Below are positions 27,901 to 42,900 of a stretch of DNA of 64,000 bases, piece by piece. A model generated the notes under the pieces. It saw only the letters and a list, made by a program, of their open reading frames with translations, did not search any database and was not told the DNA's origin. Numbering within the stretch: the stretch's first letter is position 1; each line of letters starts with the position of its first letter. A program made the translations under genes and the position numbers. This stretch comes from Rallus limicola (lineage: Eukaryota; Chordata; Aves; Gruiformes; Rallidae): the NCBI GenBank assembly GCA_022605955.1, contig JAKCOZ010000005.1, positions 3,940,001 through 4,004,000 of the forward strand, in the 5' to 3' direction.

Positions 27901-30900
27901 ATGTGTCATTCATTTAAAAATTTAACAGCAGTATCTAGACAGAAAAGGATGATATAACTGAATACTACCAATGCTTTTGTTGTATTTAATACACTCTGAA
28001 ATATTTGAGTAGCAACCAAGTCAAAACAATCCTCTTTCTGATGAAGAGGCAAAGCCTCACACTGAGATCATGTGTCCTTTCCTAAATAGTACAACACATA
28101 GTTACTCCCACCTTCTGGTCGTAGTCATCAAGGCCATACTGTGCATCATAGCTGTGGCTGTAGCGTGTGTTCTCACAGTCATATTCTACCTCCGGCTTCA
28201 CTGGGTTACGGCAGAGCGTGCACACCCATTCTCCCCTGCAAAATGAGATCCCAAAAACTCCTGTGAATTTTTGCCAGCAACCTTTTCAAATAATAAACTC
28301 CAGGAATCACTGCATTTGGAAACAAGTCTCATCCTTAGCTAGTATTGCAATAGCTGGCAACCTGAGGCCCATTGACCTAGATGTTCTTTAAGAGATTTGC
28401 ATCTAATCAGAAGTGTAACATTCCTGATTCTACTCATTGCACTTTTTCTGCAACAGAGAAAATAATGCCGTAAAACCAAAAACAAATAGTGTTTGAAATC
28501 ATATGCCAGCAGTGTGTACAGCTGCACTGATCCAAGTAGTGTTAAAAAAAACCCTTAAGGACAAATAACCAACAGTTGTATCATAAAACCAAACCAGACC
28601 CATTTGATAATCAATATATTTATTTTGATTTGAAATACTTATCTAAGAAATCAAAAGGCCATAATTTGTGCTAGTACACAGGTTCCCAAAATAGACATAA
28701 TTCTACTTGGGCACAAGCATTCTTCCTAGTAGATCCATTTTCAGAAACCTCTTGAAGAATTTAATGAAGGCAGTTATGCAAGTTCTGTAACGTCAGGGCC
28801 TGAGTAATAGTAGATGAAGGTATATTAAAGAACTATGAATACAGAATTTAAGGGAATAATTCCCTTTATTAGAATTTAACTTTGCCTAGGATGTTTATTT
28901 TAAAAGGAAAACTTAATTGTCACATTGTTTTGAAATCAGAGGTTTAATGATGACTTAGCTATTACAAGAAAAGAGATGGACAATGCTGCTTTTTGAACAG
29001 AATGAAAAAACCAGAATCCCCAAGCAACTGTCTCACAATGTATTTTTTTCAGCTGAGTTTTTGGGGCTTGGCACAAATGAAGTAGTCTCCAGTCCCATCT
29101 AGTAATGATTTGTAACAGATCCTGGAATAATACACCACCAGTAATGTGCATTATTCAGCCTCACTTTTAAAGTTTGGTACATGGAAGTACAGGTGTACAT
29201 CACTCTGGCTCTTTGTTGCATACAATTCTTTTGTGCTGAGTTGCTAGGGAATGTATGTTTTAGGGAAACTGAGGCCCTAAACATTTCCACAAAAGCCCCC
29301 ATAATCCTGTTTTTAGAAATCCCATAAAGCTGTCTATAAAACTGAGTAGGAACTCAACCGCTTACCCTTCCCTTCTGCTAGCCACTGTTCCTGCAAAGAA
29401 GAGCTGACATCTACACCACAGATGTTACATGAGAGTCAGGATTTTATTTTTTCTTCAATAAGAATGCTTTTAAAGCTCATGTCTGGCACCTCCAGTGCAC
29501 TGGCCAGCTAACTGCAGAAAGGGTGCACATAGCTGGAAACAGTTCATGTTAACTGTTCACCCAGTTCCTAGTGACTGAGAAAATTCTTCCCTTTGCAAGA
29601 AGAGTAACAAAAAAAGCAAACAAGAGATACAGAACCTTGTTCTTGTGTAAGGTTGACACATACATCCCTGAGGATATATTCTGCCCCAAGGCAGCGAGCA
29701 GCAACTGAGTGGATTAGCGAAATGTCATGCATACTCACACTGGAAAGCTGAGAAGGGCTGGAACATGGCAGGAGAGATGGAAGACCTTGGGGCAGTGATC
29801 ACAGCACAACAGTTCTCCTCCATTAAGACACACAGCACAGAAATCCTCATTTTCAATTGGATTGACTTCCTGGCTAACTGGAGATTTTTTCACGATAGAG
29901 ATGCCATTGCTGAGCTTCTGAACAACAGACGGAGTATCTACAGGAGGAGATTGTGTCTGTCCTGCAGCCTGAGATATGACAAATTTTCTGTCCTCTGGGT
30001 TCTCCTCTTTGGATTTTGGTTCTTCGGGTGAACTATCTTTATTTGTCTTGAAGGAAGAAAAATCTGGGATCATATAACCATTATTTTCATATATAAACAT
30101 GTAACAGTGGTTATCAGCTGGCAAAACAGTTTCCCTTCAGTGAGCTCTACTGGAGAACACCCTGGGGTTCCACAGGACCATGCTCATCTCATTATCTGCC
30201 CCTGGCTGGCCAGGTAACCTCGGGCAAGTCATTTCCTCCACATACCACAATACAATAGCACTGTGAGAAAGCTGTACAGATTTCATATCACAGATGATAG
30301 AAACAGGATACTTTACAATCTTATTTGCAAATTTTACAGTAAACAGCTCAAAAAAAAAAAGGGGGGGGGGGGGAAGGATAAGAAAAGGGCAAATTTTTTT
30401 ATTTCCACTAGAAATTATCATTTTCTTCTGTGGAAAGAAGTTTAAACTCAAGACTCCAATGAAGCAATACAATACAAAGCTTTTTTAAAAAAATATCAAT
30501 TACATTTTGATTTCTGGAATCAGTTCCTATCACTTAAGGTTGCATTTGGGTCAGTTTTAAGCTATTTTATCCTATATTTGTAACTAGACAAATGACCCAA
30601 GTTTTCTACCAGAATCCAAAAACACTACCACTCTCCAATCCCAGAGACACACTTCTCAGAAACAGAAGTATCAGGAGCTACACAATAAACTAAACTCAAT
30701 TCCCTATTACTTCATCCCAGAAGTGTCCAAGGGCAAAATGAATTAACAGTTGTGTTTAGTGTATAAGAACCTTCAGAAACTGTGGGTGTAAGCTAGTGAG
30801 ATAAAGGAGAGAAAACAGGTAAAGCCTCAAGGCAATTCCACTTACCTTTATAGACATACATGAAGACTGGGTCCCACACTCAATTATCAAGAGGAAATTG

Positions 30901-33900
30901 CCCTCATGCTCATTGTCCTGGGGCTGGAGCTTAAACACTGGGAGCTCCCCCACTTCTGATGTACATATCTTTAGACGTTCCAGTCGCACATAGGGGATCT
31001 TCTGCTCCTTAGGGCTGGCTCTACAGTCAAAATGACCCATGGTTAAATTCAGACATATTCCACAAAATTCTCCTCCCTGCTGATTTTCAACGTTTGTCAC
31101 ATGCTATTTTTTGTGTTCCTTTTCCTCTGTGACTATGACTCTGCTGCCTAAACATGAAAAACTGGATGTTTTCCACATGCTGATTCTTTAAGAAATGTGA
31201 ATACCATCACTTTAAATTAATCATATGTGTAAACACATCACTAACTTCTCTGCTAAATCTTTGCCCTGCTCTGTATATTTTTGTTTTAATTATTCCAATT
31301 CAGGTCACATGTGATACTTTTAGTGTGGGTGGCTTCAAGCAGGATCACAGCACATCACCAACTTAACTTTAAAATATTATCACAACAGTAGCTGAAAAAT
31401 TATTGAAATAACATTAATCCTGTTCCCATTATGTTTTTTAGGTTTAATTTGGGATAAACTGTCTCTAATTGTTCAAGTGAGGTAAGTTAGTAAATATTTG
31501 TTCATTCTGGAAAACTACACAGAATTACAGAAATACAGTTAACTCATGACTTCTTTTAAAACATTTTCAAGTTTAAGAGAATAGTTTACAACTTTCAGAA
31601 TTATTATCTATAAGAAACCTCACATTCATTTTAAGTTCTCCATCATCATTAAGTATGACAAATTTTCTAAATACATGCATAAAATTTCATGGCCACCACT
31701 TTTGTATAAAAAGACTCTGTTACCTGACATTCTGATTGCTTTTCATATCCATTTCAAAATGTTCCTTTTCACAGTTATTGGAATCTGGAACAGAAGATAA
31801 GAAAATGAATAAAATATTTATAATATCAGAGTCAGATTAGGGTATAAAGTACTTCAATATTCATGTACTTTCTGACTGGTATTTAATATGATATCGTAAG
31901 TGAATTATGGAATAATTTCATCTACATGTATAGAAATGCATATGCTAGTCTCTATTCTGGGATACAAGCTTTGTCTTTCTCTTTGCTTTTAACCACAGCT
32001 TCTGTACCAAATATGAGGAGCCTTTCCAAAATATTTTTATCTAAATGGTTATGTTCCTGGGGAATTATACATGTTCACAGCCATGCCACATTCATCCATA
32101 CACTTGGAATAACATAAGTAATCCTCTTTTCTATACAGCCTTCACTTGAGAAAAGCAGGCCTACTGAGGTCTGAACCCCCAAGACTTGGAAGTCTCTGCA
32201 GTCCTGCCTCCATTCTAAGAAGCTTCTGGATAATTCTAGTCAGCTGAAAACAAGAAAGAAATTGTGTCACCCATCTGTACTTTTAGACGAAAGCTCCACT
32301 ATACAGTTCCTTTCTATCCTCCAAAGCATGTAACAAAAACTTACACTCAAAACTAAGCATACAAATAACTGTAGCTCTTGACTGATACTAGACACAAGAG
32401 TAAAAAAACATGTTTGGAGCTCCTGAATGAGGATGAATACTACAGTGGATGACCTAGTCGATACCAATCCACTGAAAAATTTCACAGTAAATCCTTCTTT
32501 TGTTAGGAATTAGTTTGACATAGACTATACTAAAAAGAAAGCAAAGCAAATATTGTGGCTATCTGGAGATACGAGTGCTGGGAAAACACGCTTTTTTTAA
32601 AAGAAAGAAAATCTAGCTCAGGTCAATGGTACTTAACCCATGGCTTGAAAGCAGTGTGCCTCTAAGATCCTCTACTGTTGCCAGCCACTGGAAACACAAT
32701 ACAATCAAGGCTAACAAGGAAATGTGCCTTTCATGTCACTCCTCATGTGTTATTCACTCGTGATTTTTCCTTAGGAGAAGAGTGGTAGTCATGGCTCTGG
32801 ACAGAATTACTAGAGAGTGAGTACGTCCCAAACTGAAGGAGCACCTCTTGTTCCATGCTGCCAAACCAGAGGACGTTGCAGTGGTGCTAAGTTCCTAACA
32901 TTAATCAACATTTCCATCAGTAACTTGGCTCGTGAAAAAATAGTACCTATAAAATTTGCAGAAAACACCAAACTAGAAGGGTTGCAAACACTGCAGAGGA
33001 TGTGTACAGCTAAAAAAGGGATCTTACTACATTAGAGAAAGAAAATCTCCTAAATCAGTGAGATTGAATTGAGATAACTCAAGCATTAAGCTTATGAAGG
33101 ATCCAATTAATGTAACCACAAAGGAAATAACTGACAAGGGAACTGTTCTGTAGCAGGAACTAAGGGTTAATTTGGACCACTCACTGCATGTGAGTCAACC
33201 ACAAAATGCTGCTGCTGCTGCTGCAAAAAAGGCAAATGCTATTCTGCAGTGTTTTACCAGCAGCGAGGCCTGTGAAACACAAGAAGCTGATACCCTGGCT
33301 CTGCACAGCACCCCAGAGGCCTCAGGGGCAGTACTGCGTTTGGCTGTGGGCGGCAATCCTTAATTGCAGGGAACCAAGGGCACAGCAGGAATTAGGTGTT
33401 TTTTAAAAAAAGTCCCAACCCTGACCCATGAGGAGAGACTGGAGCCATCAGATTTGTTTAGTCTAGGAAAGAGAAGGGGAGGGAAGGGTGTTTATGCAAG
33501 CCGTGATAAAAAGAAAAGGGGCTGTAAGAAGGAAAATGATGAAATTACATACATTTTTACCACATCCCCTGGGGCCAGGATAAGAAGTATTTTGTTGTAA
33601 AATTAACCTGAAACATTTAGCTTTTATATTAGAAAAGGATGAGCTATTAGAGCTATATACCAGGAGCAGTAGGATTTGGCAGCACAGCACTGCTGAAGCC
33701 AGTGAGTCCTACTGAGAGCCACTAGCAAAGATAACGCTGCCTTGGAGACAGAGTTAATCTCTCTGACTGGTGCACACCACACATGGTGACAGTACCTCCT
33801 CAGGTCTCCCCTCACTGCATGCCTTTAAACAGTGAGAGCAGGATGGGAATTGCTCGCTCCTGATCCTTCCTTGTGAAAAGTCCTTGCATCCTCTTGTACA

Positions 33901-36900
33901 ACAGGACCCATGCTCTGCACAGAGTAAATCTGCAGCATCTGTTATAGATAGTGTGGAGCGTCACACAACCCAAACCAGATACTACAAAGTTGCCTCTCTC
34001 AGAGACACGTAAGCCTGACTGAGGCAGAGCTTTTTTAGGGGGTCTGCTTGATTCTTACAACTCACATAAATGATTGTGGCATAATTACTGCAATTTGGCA
34101 TAGTACATATAAGAGAAGACAAATATATTTCCTTGGCTCACCGAGCTAGGCCTTCTTTGTACTAATTAGAATTCTCTGAATAAAAGTACAGCAGAGAGAG
34201 AGAAATATTAATTCATCCTTTACAGAGAAAAGCAGCCAAATACTGGCGTAAGTCACAGGATAACAGCTTGATCCTGCAATCCCTTGCTTGCACGAATAGT
34301 CCCATTGACTTTTAGAGTTTGCAGGAATGAGGTTTTACAGTGTAGCACAAGGATGCTGGCAATATGCCTATGAAAAGAGTTAAGGTCTAAATCTCCATTA
34401 AGGCTGAAGAAATAGGCCTTGGCTGAAGGGAATGTTCCACAGCAGACAGAGCCAAGCAAAAGCATGTACTGTGCTGTATATTAACCTAACAAAAATTTGC
34501 AATGCTACTGATAGGAAGGACTTAGCAGAAGACACATTACATTTGGGAAGTTTTGTGGGGTTCTTTAACTGAATTTGGACTCCTCAAACCAGCTCTTCAA
34601 TAGTCATAACTGCAGGTCTGTCTAGCAGGATTGCCTCTAAGAGAACTAATACTCCAGGAACTTCACACAGACACACTCCTTACAAAATCAAGGCTTAACA
34701 TTTCCATGTTTTTTCTCCACAAATGAGCTCAAACGCCCTTTTCCATTGGATTAAGTACTCTGATAACATTTGAAACTTGCTCAGAAAGCATATATATGTG
34801 TAAACACATGGATAAACGTACTGTTTTGCAATGCTTGCAATGCACAGTGCTAAGAAAGACTGATCAAAAACTAAATTAAATAATGAAAAGCCTGGTACCT
34901 TCGTTACTTCTAAGTTGTCTCATTCCGACATTCTCAGGCAGGAAAGAAGTGTTGCTGAGCAGTTCAGAAGAAGTGGAATGTTGAGATTTTTTGATTGAAA
35001 GATTAATAGGTTCTTCCAGCACTTTTTGCATAGAAAGAGTTAATTCATTAACTACATCTTGCCCAGCAGTAGCCAAGCTGTTTTCTAGAGGATTATCTAC
35101 AGTATTGAAGTCTTCATTTTCTAGCTTCAGAGGGGGAAAAAAAAAAAAAAATCAGGTTTTATTATTAGTTTTCTTCTTTTCCACCTTAAGAAAATAATTT
35201 GTAACTTGTAACTGGTCCTCAAATACCAGATAGGGAAAACTTTACATACTGAAATAGCTGCTTTTGCCTGACTAACTGTAACACTTGCTATCAACCAAAG
35301 GGGATTCCCTTTCAGTAGAGGAGTTTAAGCAATTCCTACCTTACACTTCATGCCACGCTGGAGTGCATCACCTGGAGGAAGGCATGAGGCAGCCCCAGGG
35401 CTGAGGTCACTCGGAGCTCTGCCCAATGTCAGGCTGTAGCTGGGTACCGACTCTGGTGAAGAATCACAGTCACACAGGGTGTTTGGGGTTGGGCCAAGTG
35501 TTACAGCAGCTGCACCTTGCATCTGAGGATCAGCCAAGCTAGATAACCTTGTTGAAGGTAATTCCATTTCTAAACTGTTTGAAAAGCCCACAATGCTTAA
35601 GGATGTCGAACGCTGGGGAAGAGGAAAATAAAATCCCAATAGGTTAACAAATTTTTTTCATCAGCAAAATTCTACTGTACTTTGTATAATAGATGAGATG
35701 CTCTGTTTTGGCTATACATAATCAACCAGTTTTATCATGGGTCTTGAAAGAATTGGACGTAACCATATTCCATTTTCAAAAGCTTTAGAGTTTCCACCAT
35801 TAAAACTGAAAAAAAAAAAAGGAAAAGGAGGTGCCTAGGTTTACTTTTCTATGATTTACAAAAAATGTCTTTCTTTGATCAGCCCAAGGGATCCCGATTT
35901 TCAACTCCCAACAAAAATAGGAAATCAAATCATATAGAATAATTGTACCAAATCAATCCCTGATATAAACCCTGCTAACTTCCATTAAGTTATTCCAGAA
36001 GAAAGAATTTTCAGATCAGAAATTTTACTATTTTATTAAAAAAATCATCAGATCACTTTCATCAGATCACCTTCAGAAAGAAGGTTCAGAAGAAAAAAAG
36101 ATTCAGATCTGACAGAAGTGGATGAAAGTATCGTTACTGTTAATGCTGCTGAAAAATTTATACTAGTTACTGAGTCTGCCCCATTAAAACCTAGGGCACT
36201 CACCCTTTAAATATCATCGTGCAAATCCAGGAGCATCCTACGTTTACTAATGAGGAAAGAGTGCACATGTCTAGTTTCTACAGAAAGGCAATATTTACCA
36301 AAGCCTCTGAAATAGTTTGGCAACATGCATTTTCTACTGACTCGTGATCTGTCAAGACTACAGAAATACTGTTATGCAAAACAAAGCAAATCCACTCATC
36401 TAGGTGAATTCCTTAAGCTGCCTTACAGCCAGGAATGTGTAACTGTACATAAATCAGGGCTCTTCTACCATCCATATGAAGGAAATATAAGTCTTAAGAA
36501 GTATGCAGATCTGTGTCATTGGAATATGTAATTTTCTATTTATTTCGTCATAGTTCATTGGTGCTTCACCCTTGATAACTAAATCCTTTTCACCTGACTA
36601 CAATACAGGATGTAGCACTCATTGCAATATAAAACAAGATAAGACAAATGTGTTGATTGCACTTGAATTAGTTTCATTTCATTGCTGTGCTTATTTTCCA
36701 GCTAGGCACCTGTGACTTCTAGCTGAATCTGAGACAGGACCCATCTGCTAGATTTAGTTAGTATTTGTGTCAACCATCACTCCATTTTGGCTTTGGATAC
36801 CTTTGTCCATCTTAATCCAACAGTGGCAAAGACAGTGGCCTAGATTGAGCTGTCAGCTGTGCCTGTGTAAATCCCACATAATGCCGAAGTCGTCAGTCTC

Positions 36901-39900
36901 GAATTCCTCTGCTTGCCACGCATATCACCTATGTGCTAAGAGAGCACTCTGCCCACAGATGTTAATTTCCACCTAAGGATGTAATTTAATTTCTTTTTCC
37001 TCAATTTGCAATAGATACTACAACAGGGGCTTTGCCTCAACAGCAACCACTTGTAAGTCACTTGTGAGACAAAATAGCCTGCATTAGAGGCAGAAAGAGG
37101 TTAGCTCTTCTACAGTGCTGGGGAAAGTTGTAGCATACTACCACACAGTATTCCAGTAAGCCTGTTTTAGACATACAGAAAACACGCCAGAGAGTCCTGA
37201 ATCCCTGCAGCCAGAGCATTGGACATTTTCCTCCTCTTGAGGCAAATGAATGACCCTGAATCTAAGCTGTCCACACTATAACTTTTTGGACCCAGCTAGA
37301 ACTAGTCAAACATCTTCTTCCTACTTTACATCCTAGCTGAAAACTAGAACACAGCAAATGAGGAAACACATTGGTGGAGGTACAATTTTCCATATACATT
37401 GCCTAATGGAACATTCTTGGGAATGCTCAGATTTCAAGCCAAAGGAATATATATGTAGGTCAGAAATGAACCTAGCTTTCATGGTCACACATCTTAAAGA
37501 AGTCCACACAGATCAAAACTGTTCATTTGCTATGACAATTTGCTTGTGACAAGTTTGTGTTCATGCAGTGACAAAATGTGGCCCATCGAGTATACATTTT
37601 CCTTTTTGTTCCATCACTCTCTATCACAAGCCTTTTTTCAGATGATAAAATAAACATGTGAATTGTTCTCATATCACTTATAGAAAATAAAACGGATCAG
37701 GAGAATTTATGCTTGAGCTGAACAGACAGACAGTAATCAGCCTTGCCTTTTCCCCTTATTTCAATGTCCACTGTGACCACTAATTATGTCCTTTGTGAGG
37801 TGGCACACCACCCAAAGTTGCATAGCAAGTTAGCTGGAGACCTTGTAGCTACTCACTTCTAATCACTACATGCATCTTCCTTTACTTATGTTAGGTGAGT
37901 GTGCCATCAGCTGTTAGGTAATTGAGACCTGACCCTGCAGATACCCATCCATGTGCAACTGTATACGCTGCAGGCAAAGAGTTAGTTCTACCAAGACAAG
38001 GTATGATTACTCCTGGCTTCAGTGGCACAAGGTTACTTACTGGGAGCAGTCACTGGGACGACTCCTACTGCAGGAAAAGAAGAAGAAGAAGAAGAAATCG
38101 ATACACGCATAAGACTTTGTTGTAACTAAAATTTTTAGAAAGGTGAAATTCAATTGCATTACGTGGCTGTATCTTTTTTATTCTTCCATCTAGCATAAGT
38201 TTCTTCAGAGATCTTTTCAGATTATATAAGCCAATATAAAACCTTACTCTTGTTAAAAAGAAAAAAGAATAATGAGGCCATCAAACTGCCATCTGTCTTT
38301 CCCTTGGGGCAAAAGTTAATTTTGTGGTTATTTTAATGATGAAGCAACATTATGATCTTTCAGTACAAAATATTAAAACTCACAGTTAAGAACAGACACA
38401 TTCCATTCTGATCCATGGAGCTGCTGTCAAGTGTGAAGTGAACAATGCACTGGGAACAAGGCTCATTAATAGCCTATTAATTCACTCCCTAAAATAATCA
38501 TTTCTTTTGCCATTAGCAAAAATTTCTCTTTTCCCTTGACAGTTCAGCTAGTTTTTGCAAATGGGATGCCTTTAAAGAATTTATCTCTGTTTTATAAAAG
38601 CTCTATTGCTGTTACATTGCACCCTTTGAACAACAACAAGCATTAATTATGCTCTTGGGTAGAGGATGGCTTCAGCTGTAGGTTAATTTTGAAACTTTTG
38701 ACATTTTAATGTACAGCTTGGCACATCGAACTACATCTGTGTCATTATAAATGGAATTCTCATTGTCTCATAATTGATTTTGGTCAGATGATCCTTATAA
38801 TATAATGGCAGCAGCATCACCACCCCAAAATGCCTTCTACCATGAATTTCATAGCTATGGTAGTGCAAGGTAAGAAGAAAGAACATGCAAAGTGCCTTCA
38901 GAGAACAAAAAAAATAAACATATTGTTCAGTTCAAATATTTCTTTGATCACTGGTGCATTTTAAAAGGTCCAGTGTAAACATGCAGCACTAATACAGAAG
39001 AATTCTGAGAAGCAAATACTTACCTTGAAACACTGGGATTAGGATTTGTTAGGATTGTTTTGGCAAAGTCTCAAGGCTGTTGACATTAAGTGTCATAGAT
39101 AAAGAAAGCTAAAACTAGGAACCGCCAATTCTCTTTGCTATAAGAGAAATAGCACGCTGCAAATGGTTGCAGAGTAATGAACGGCTGCTATTAAGTGGAG
39201 CAATCCCCCTGGCAGCTCATTATGCGAGGAGGTTAAACAAATGTACTACTCCAATCCAGTTGTTTAACTCACCGCACACAGCAGCATGGATAACACAAGT
39301 CGACATTTGCTTCCTGCCCATATTTCCCAGTTTCAGAATAGAATCCAAAGGATTTCCTTTCCGGTTTTATGAGAAAAAGAATCCAAATCTTCCTCAACAT
39401 TTTGTCTGAACAAACTGGAGCTGGCTTAAAGCGGAAGGAGGAAGAGATTGTATGGAGCAAGCAGCATCATGTTTTATTTATCCTTTTTTTCCAGGTCAAA
39501 GGAAAAGGTTTTGTTAAATTAACATTCTGGGAAACGTACCTAATTGCATTAAGCATGAATGTATTTGTGCTGTAAGCAGCTCAATTCTTTAAAGTTAAAA
39601 AAAAAAATACTCTGACACTTTAGGAATTCACAGAACTCTGAATTCCAAGTTGCTATCATTATTTCCTTCACCTCTATTCCCCCTAAAATTAATAGTAACT
39701 GGGGGGGGGTGGGGGTGGGGAAGGCAACAACAAACCCAGCCAGTCTCACACTAAATTTTGAAGTCCTGGGGTTGGCTATTAAATTATCATTACTTTCAGT
39801 CACTAAGTAATCACAATGTACTCACTGCAATAGTAATAAAAATAAAACCTTTACTGTGCCCCCCAGCCCCTTTCCCATAAATTTCACATGCTTTTAAATA

Positions 39901-42900
39901 AATAAAAAAAAAACCACCAAAACCATTAGTTAAGCACTCATCACCAAGATGGAAGAGTTGTCATTGATACAGCTTAGGACAAATGCATTGGGGCAAAAAT
40001 ACCCAAGAATGCCACCTACAGCAGACTGAGACAAACTGTTCTTGCTGCTGATCCTGTTGTAACAGCAGCACTCACATGTCAGAGCCTAGAAGTTCACATG
40101 CATCAAGTCCCAGCAGAGGCTGAGAGGTTCCACCATGAACTGTCACTACATTGGTTTTGCATGAAATGCCACCATTGCATATAATTGGAAATAAACAGAG
40201 GACTCTCTCAGAATGCTCTCAAGAGTGCTCCTTAGGTGGCATGAAATATTTTCTAGGATTTTCCCATTTCAGGTACTTTATGGTGCTTGAGAAAAACAGA
40301 GGTCTTGAACTAAGAAGCTGTGACTTATTGCCAATCAAAAGAATGATACCAAAATGACATCTTAATTACCATTTCTGGTCAGCCTAACTCCAGAAGATTT
40401 TATTAAAGCTACAAAATATAGGGAAAATGTCCAAAGATGTAAAGGACAAAAGTATAGAATCACTTCCATGAAGAATCCAAGCACTACCACCCCTCATCCC
40501 CCCACAACAAAAACCCACTGGAGAGACCAGCATTCACGTTACAGCTTCCAAAAAAAATTTTAGAGAGGAAATTCAGTATAGACCTACAAAATACAGAAGT
40601 TATGAAGGTGGTGAATACAGGCTTTCCTAACACAAGAGGGCATCCTATTGAAGTATCAGGCAACATACAAAGTAAGCAGAGGAATTTCTCATTCAGTGCA
40701 GAACTCAGTTGCCACAGAATGCTGAAGAGACCCACTCTCTTAAAATGGACTGCAAAAATGGATTAGAAAAACTCAAGGTAGGCATCCATGAAGAACTACA
40801 AACCACAACTGACTGGGTACAAGCTTCAGTTCAGGAAGTCCCTGAAGTCCTGGCTTTCAGAAGGGGGATAGTGCATCATCAGTGGATCACTTTATCTGTT
40901 TCGTATACCCTCTCCTAAGCTATACAGTTGTTCAGTAATAACTTAGTAATACAGTGCATCACATATTTGGAGATTTATTTTAAGTAGAAAGTGAAATAAT
41001 AAGCCAAGGGAAGAAACCCTCAAAGGTTGCTGAGGAACATAACCAAATGCAAGTTTGACAAATGCCATACAACTGATAAGTGTCACAGAAGGCAGAAGGC
41101 AGTGCCCAAGCCAGTTAGTTTTTTAGGATGAGTGAAGATGGTAGAGGGTTCCATTGCCCAGGACCCAACCCAACAGCTGGACAAGACAAGGGAACCACCC
41201 TCCCAGAAGTAAAGGCCCTGCTCCTAACTAAAGAAAGGGGTGCACTCATGGAGTCTGAGGATGAGAGATATTTGGCTGGCTCTGAAACACCACCAATGTC
41301 TGTTGCAGCAGTACCTGAGGCTCAAACAACAAAATTGTGCTATCAATGTACAGTAATTATGACATTTCTTCAAATACTAGGTACAGCCTCTGGACCTCTT
41401 GCTCATCACAGCCACAAATGACAATTAGGTACATGTAAGCAAAACAGGGATTGTATGCCCTTTATCACTACTGAAAACACAATTAGGCCAAAACCATCTT
41501 ATTATCCTTGCCTTTGCTCCAGAATAGATGACCTCCCCAGTCCTGTGCACAAATTAATAACTCAATATCATATTATGTAAAAGCAACAGAAGGACCAAAT
41601 CATTGCAGAGGGTTGGTAACCCTTTCCACAAAATTGTTCATCTAATAGAGTACTCATTCCTTCACACTGCAATTTAGCAATTCAGTTAGTTGTATAAAAA
41701 TCTGTTTGCCAGAGCTTAGCATGATTCCCCAGGAAAAAAAAAAAATGTGCAGGTATCAGAAAAGTAATTCTGAGATTTTTCTTCTGTCTTGCTGGCATTC
41801 TCATGGAGAGGTCTGAGTATCTGACAGGCATGGAGATGGAACAACTCCAGACTACAAACCAGAGGTACCAGCCACGTAAGCGAAATATAGTGACAGGGGA
41901 ACATGAAGAGAAAATTTAACCATTCTGCACACAGGCAGAAAACTTCCATTTCTAGTGCTGCATTCTTAAAAGGTGCCAGTCAAACCAAAAATTATGCTAA
42001 GTGCAGTACTTAATATCAAACAATCAACGGTCTAAGTATAGAAACATTTATTCTGCACACACACACACAAAATCAATTAACAGAGAAAGAATCGTTAGGT
42101 GAATACACAAGAAGACTGAAAGGCTAACAAAATGTCACCATTAATGTTCAAAAAAAACAGTGAAACAAATGAAAATGAGCTCACACAACTGAAGTTACAT
42201 GATTAGAGCCTATAATATACATGTGCATACAGAGCAGGTGGGCACAGACAGGAATTACTCCGAACTCCAAGACAGCAGTAGCCTTGCCAACAATGTCTCC
42301 AATCAACACCAGCTAGCAAACCCTGCTTTAGATGACTGGAAAGCTAAAATTCTGTCTGTTCAGTGAAGCTAGATTTGATTTGTCCTGATAGACAGTGAAA
42401 TGTAACACACGGGGACATCTTACAAGTGTGTGAAATGTTTCATCTTTGCTTCTCTGCTTCTGCTTATCAATAACCAGCTTTAAACATGAGGGATGGAATT
42501 ATTCATCAGAATGATTTGAGCGGGTGTTCTTTGAACTCCAAGGCGCTCACATGGCATACGAGTACCACACGCCGTGGTGTAACGGCTACACTAGCACTTG
42601 CCTGGGATGATCTGAGTAACGTGCTTGTGGTTTCCCCAATTATGAGTAATGCTGTGATCCCAAGCTATTAATAGCATCTGCTCTATATTGCTTCACACAT
42701 AAATATGATCCCATATGCACACAATTCATCTAGTTATCAGTCAATAGCATCAAACCCATACCATAAACATGTTTCAGAATTTATGCACAAATGTTTAATT
42801 ACATGAGCAAGGAAACCACTGAGCTAATGGAAGATTTTATTTTTTGAGAGAACTTGGCAAACATATCACTAAACAGTTAATTCTGAGTTTTACTACATCC

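Noticed and set aside
42569..42640. tRNA-like A-box (TGGTGTAACGGCTA)
   Set aside because: No B-box (GGTTCGAATCC-like), no cloverleaf arms and no acceptor-stem pairing found downstream.
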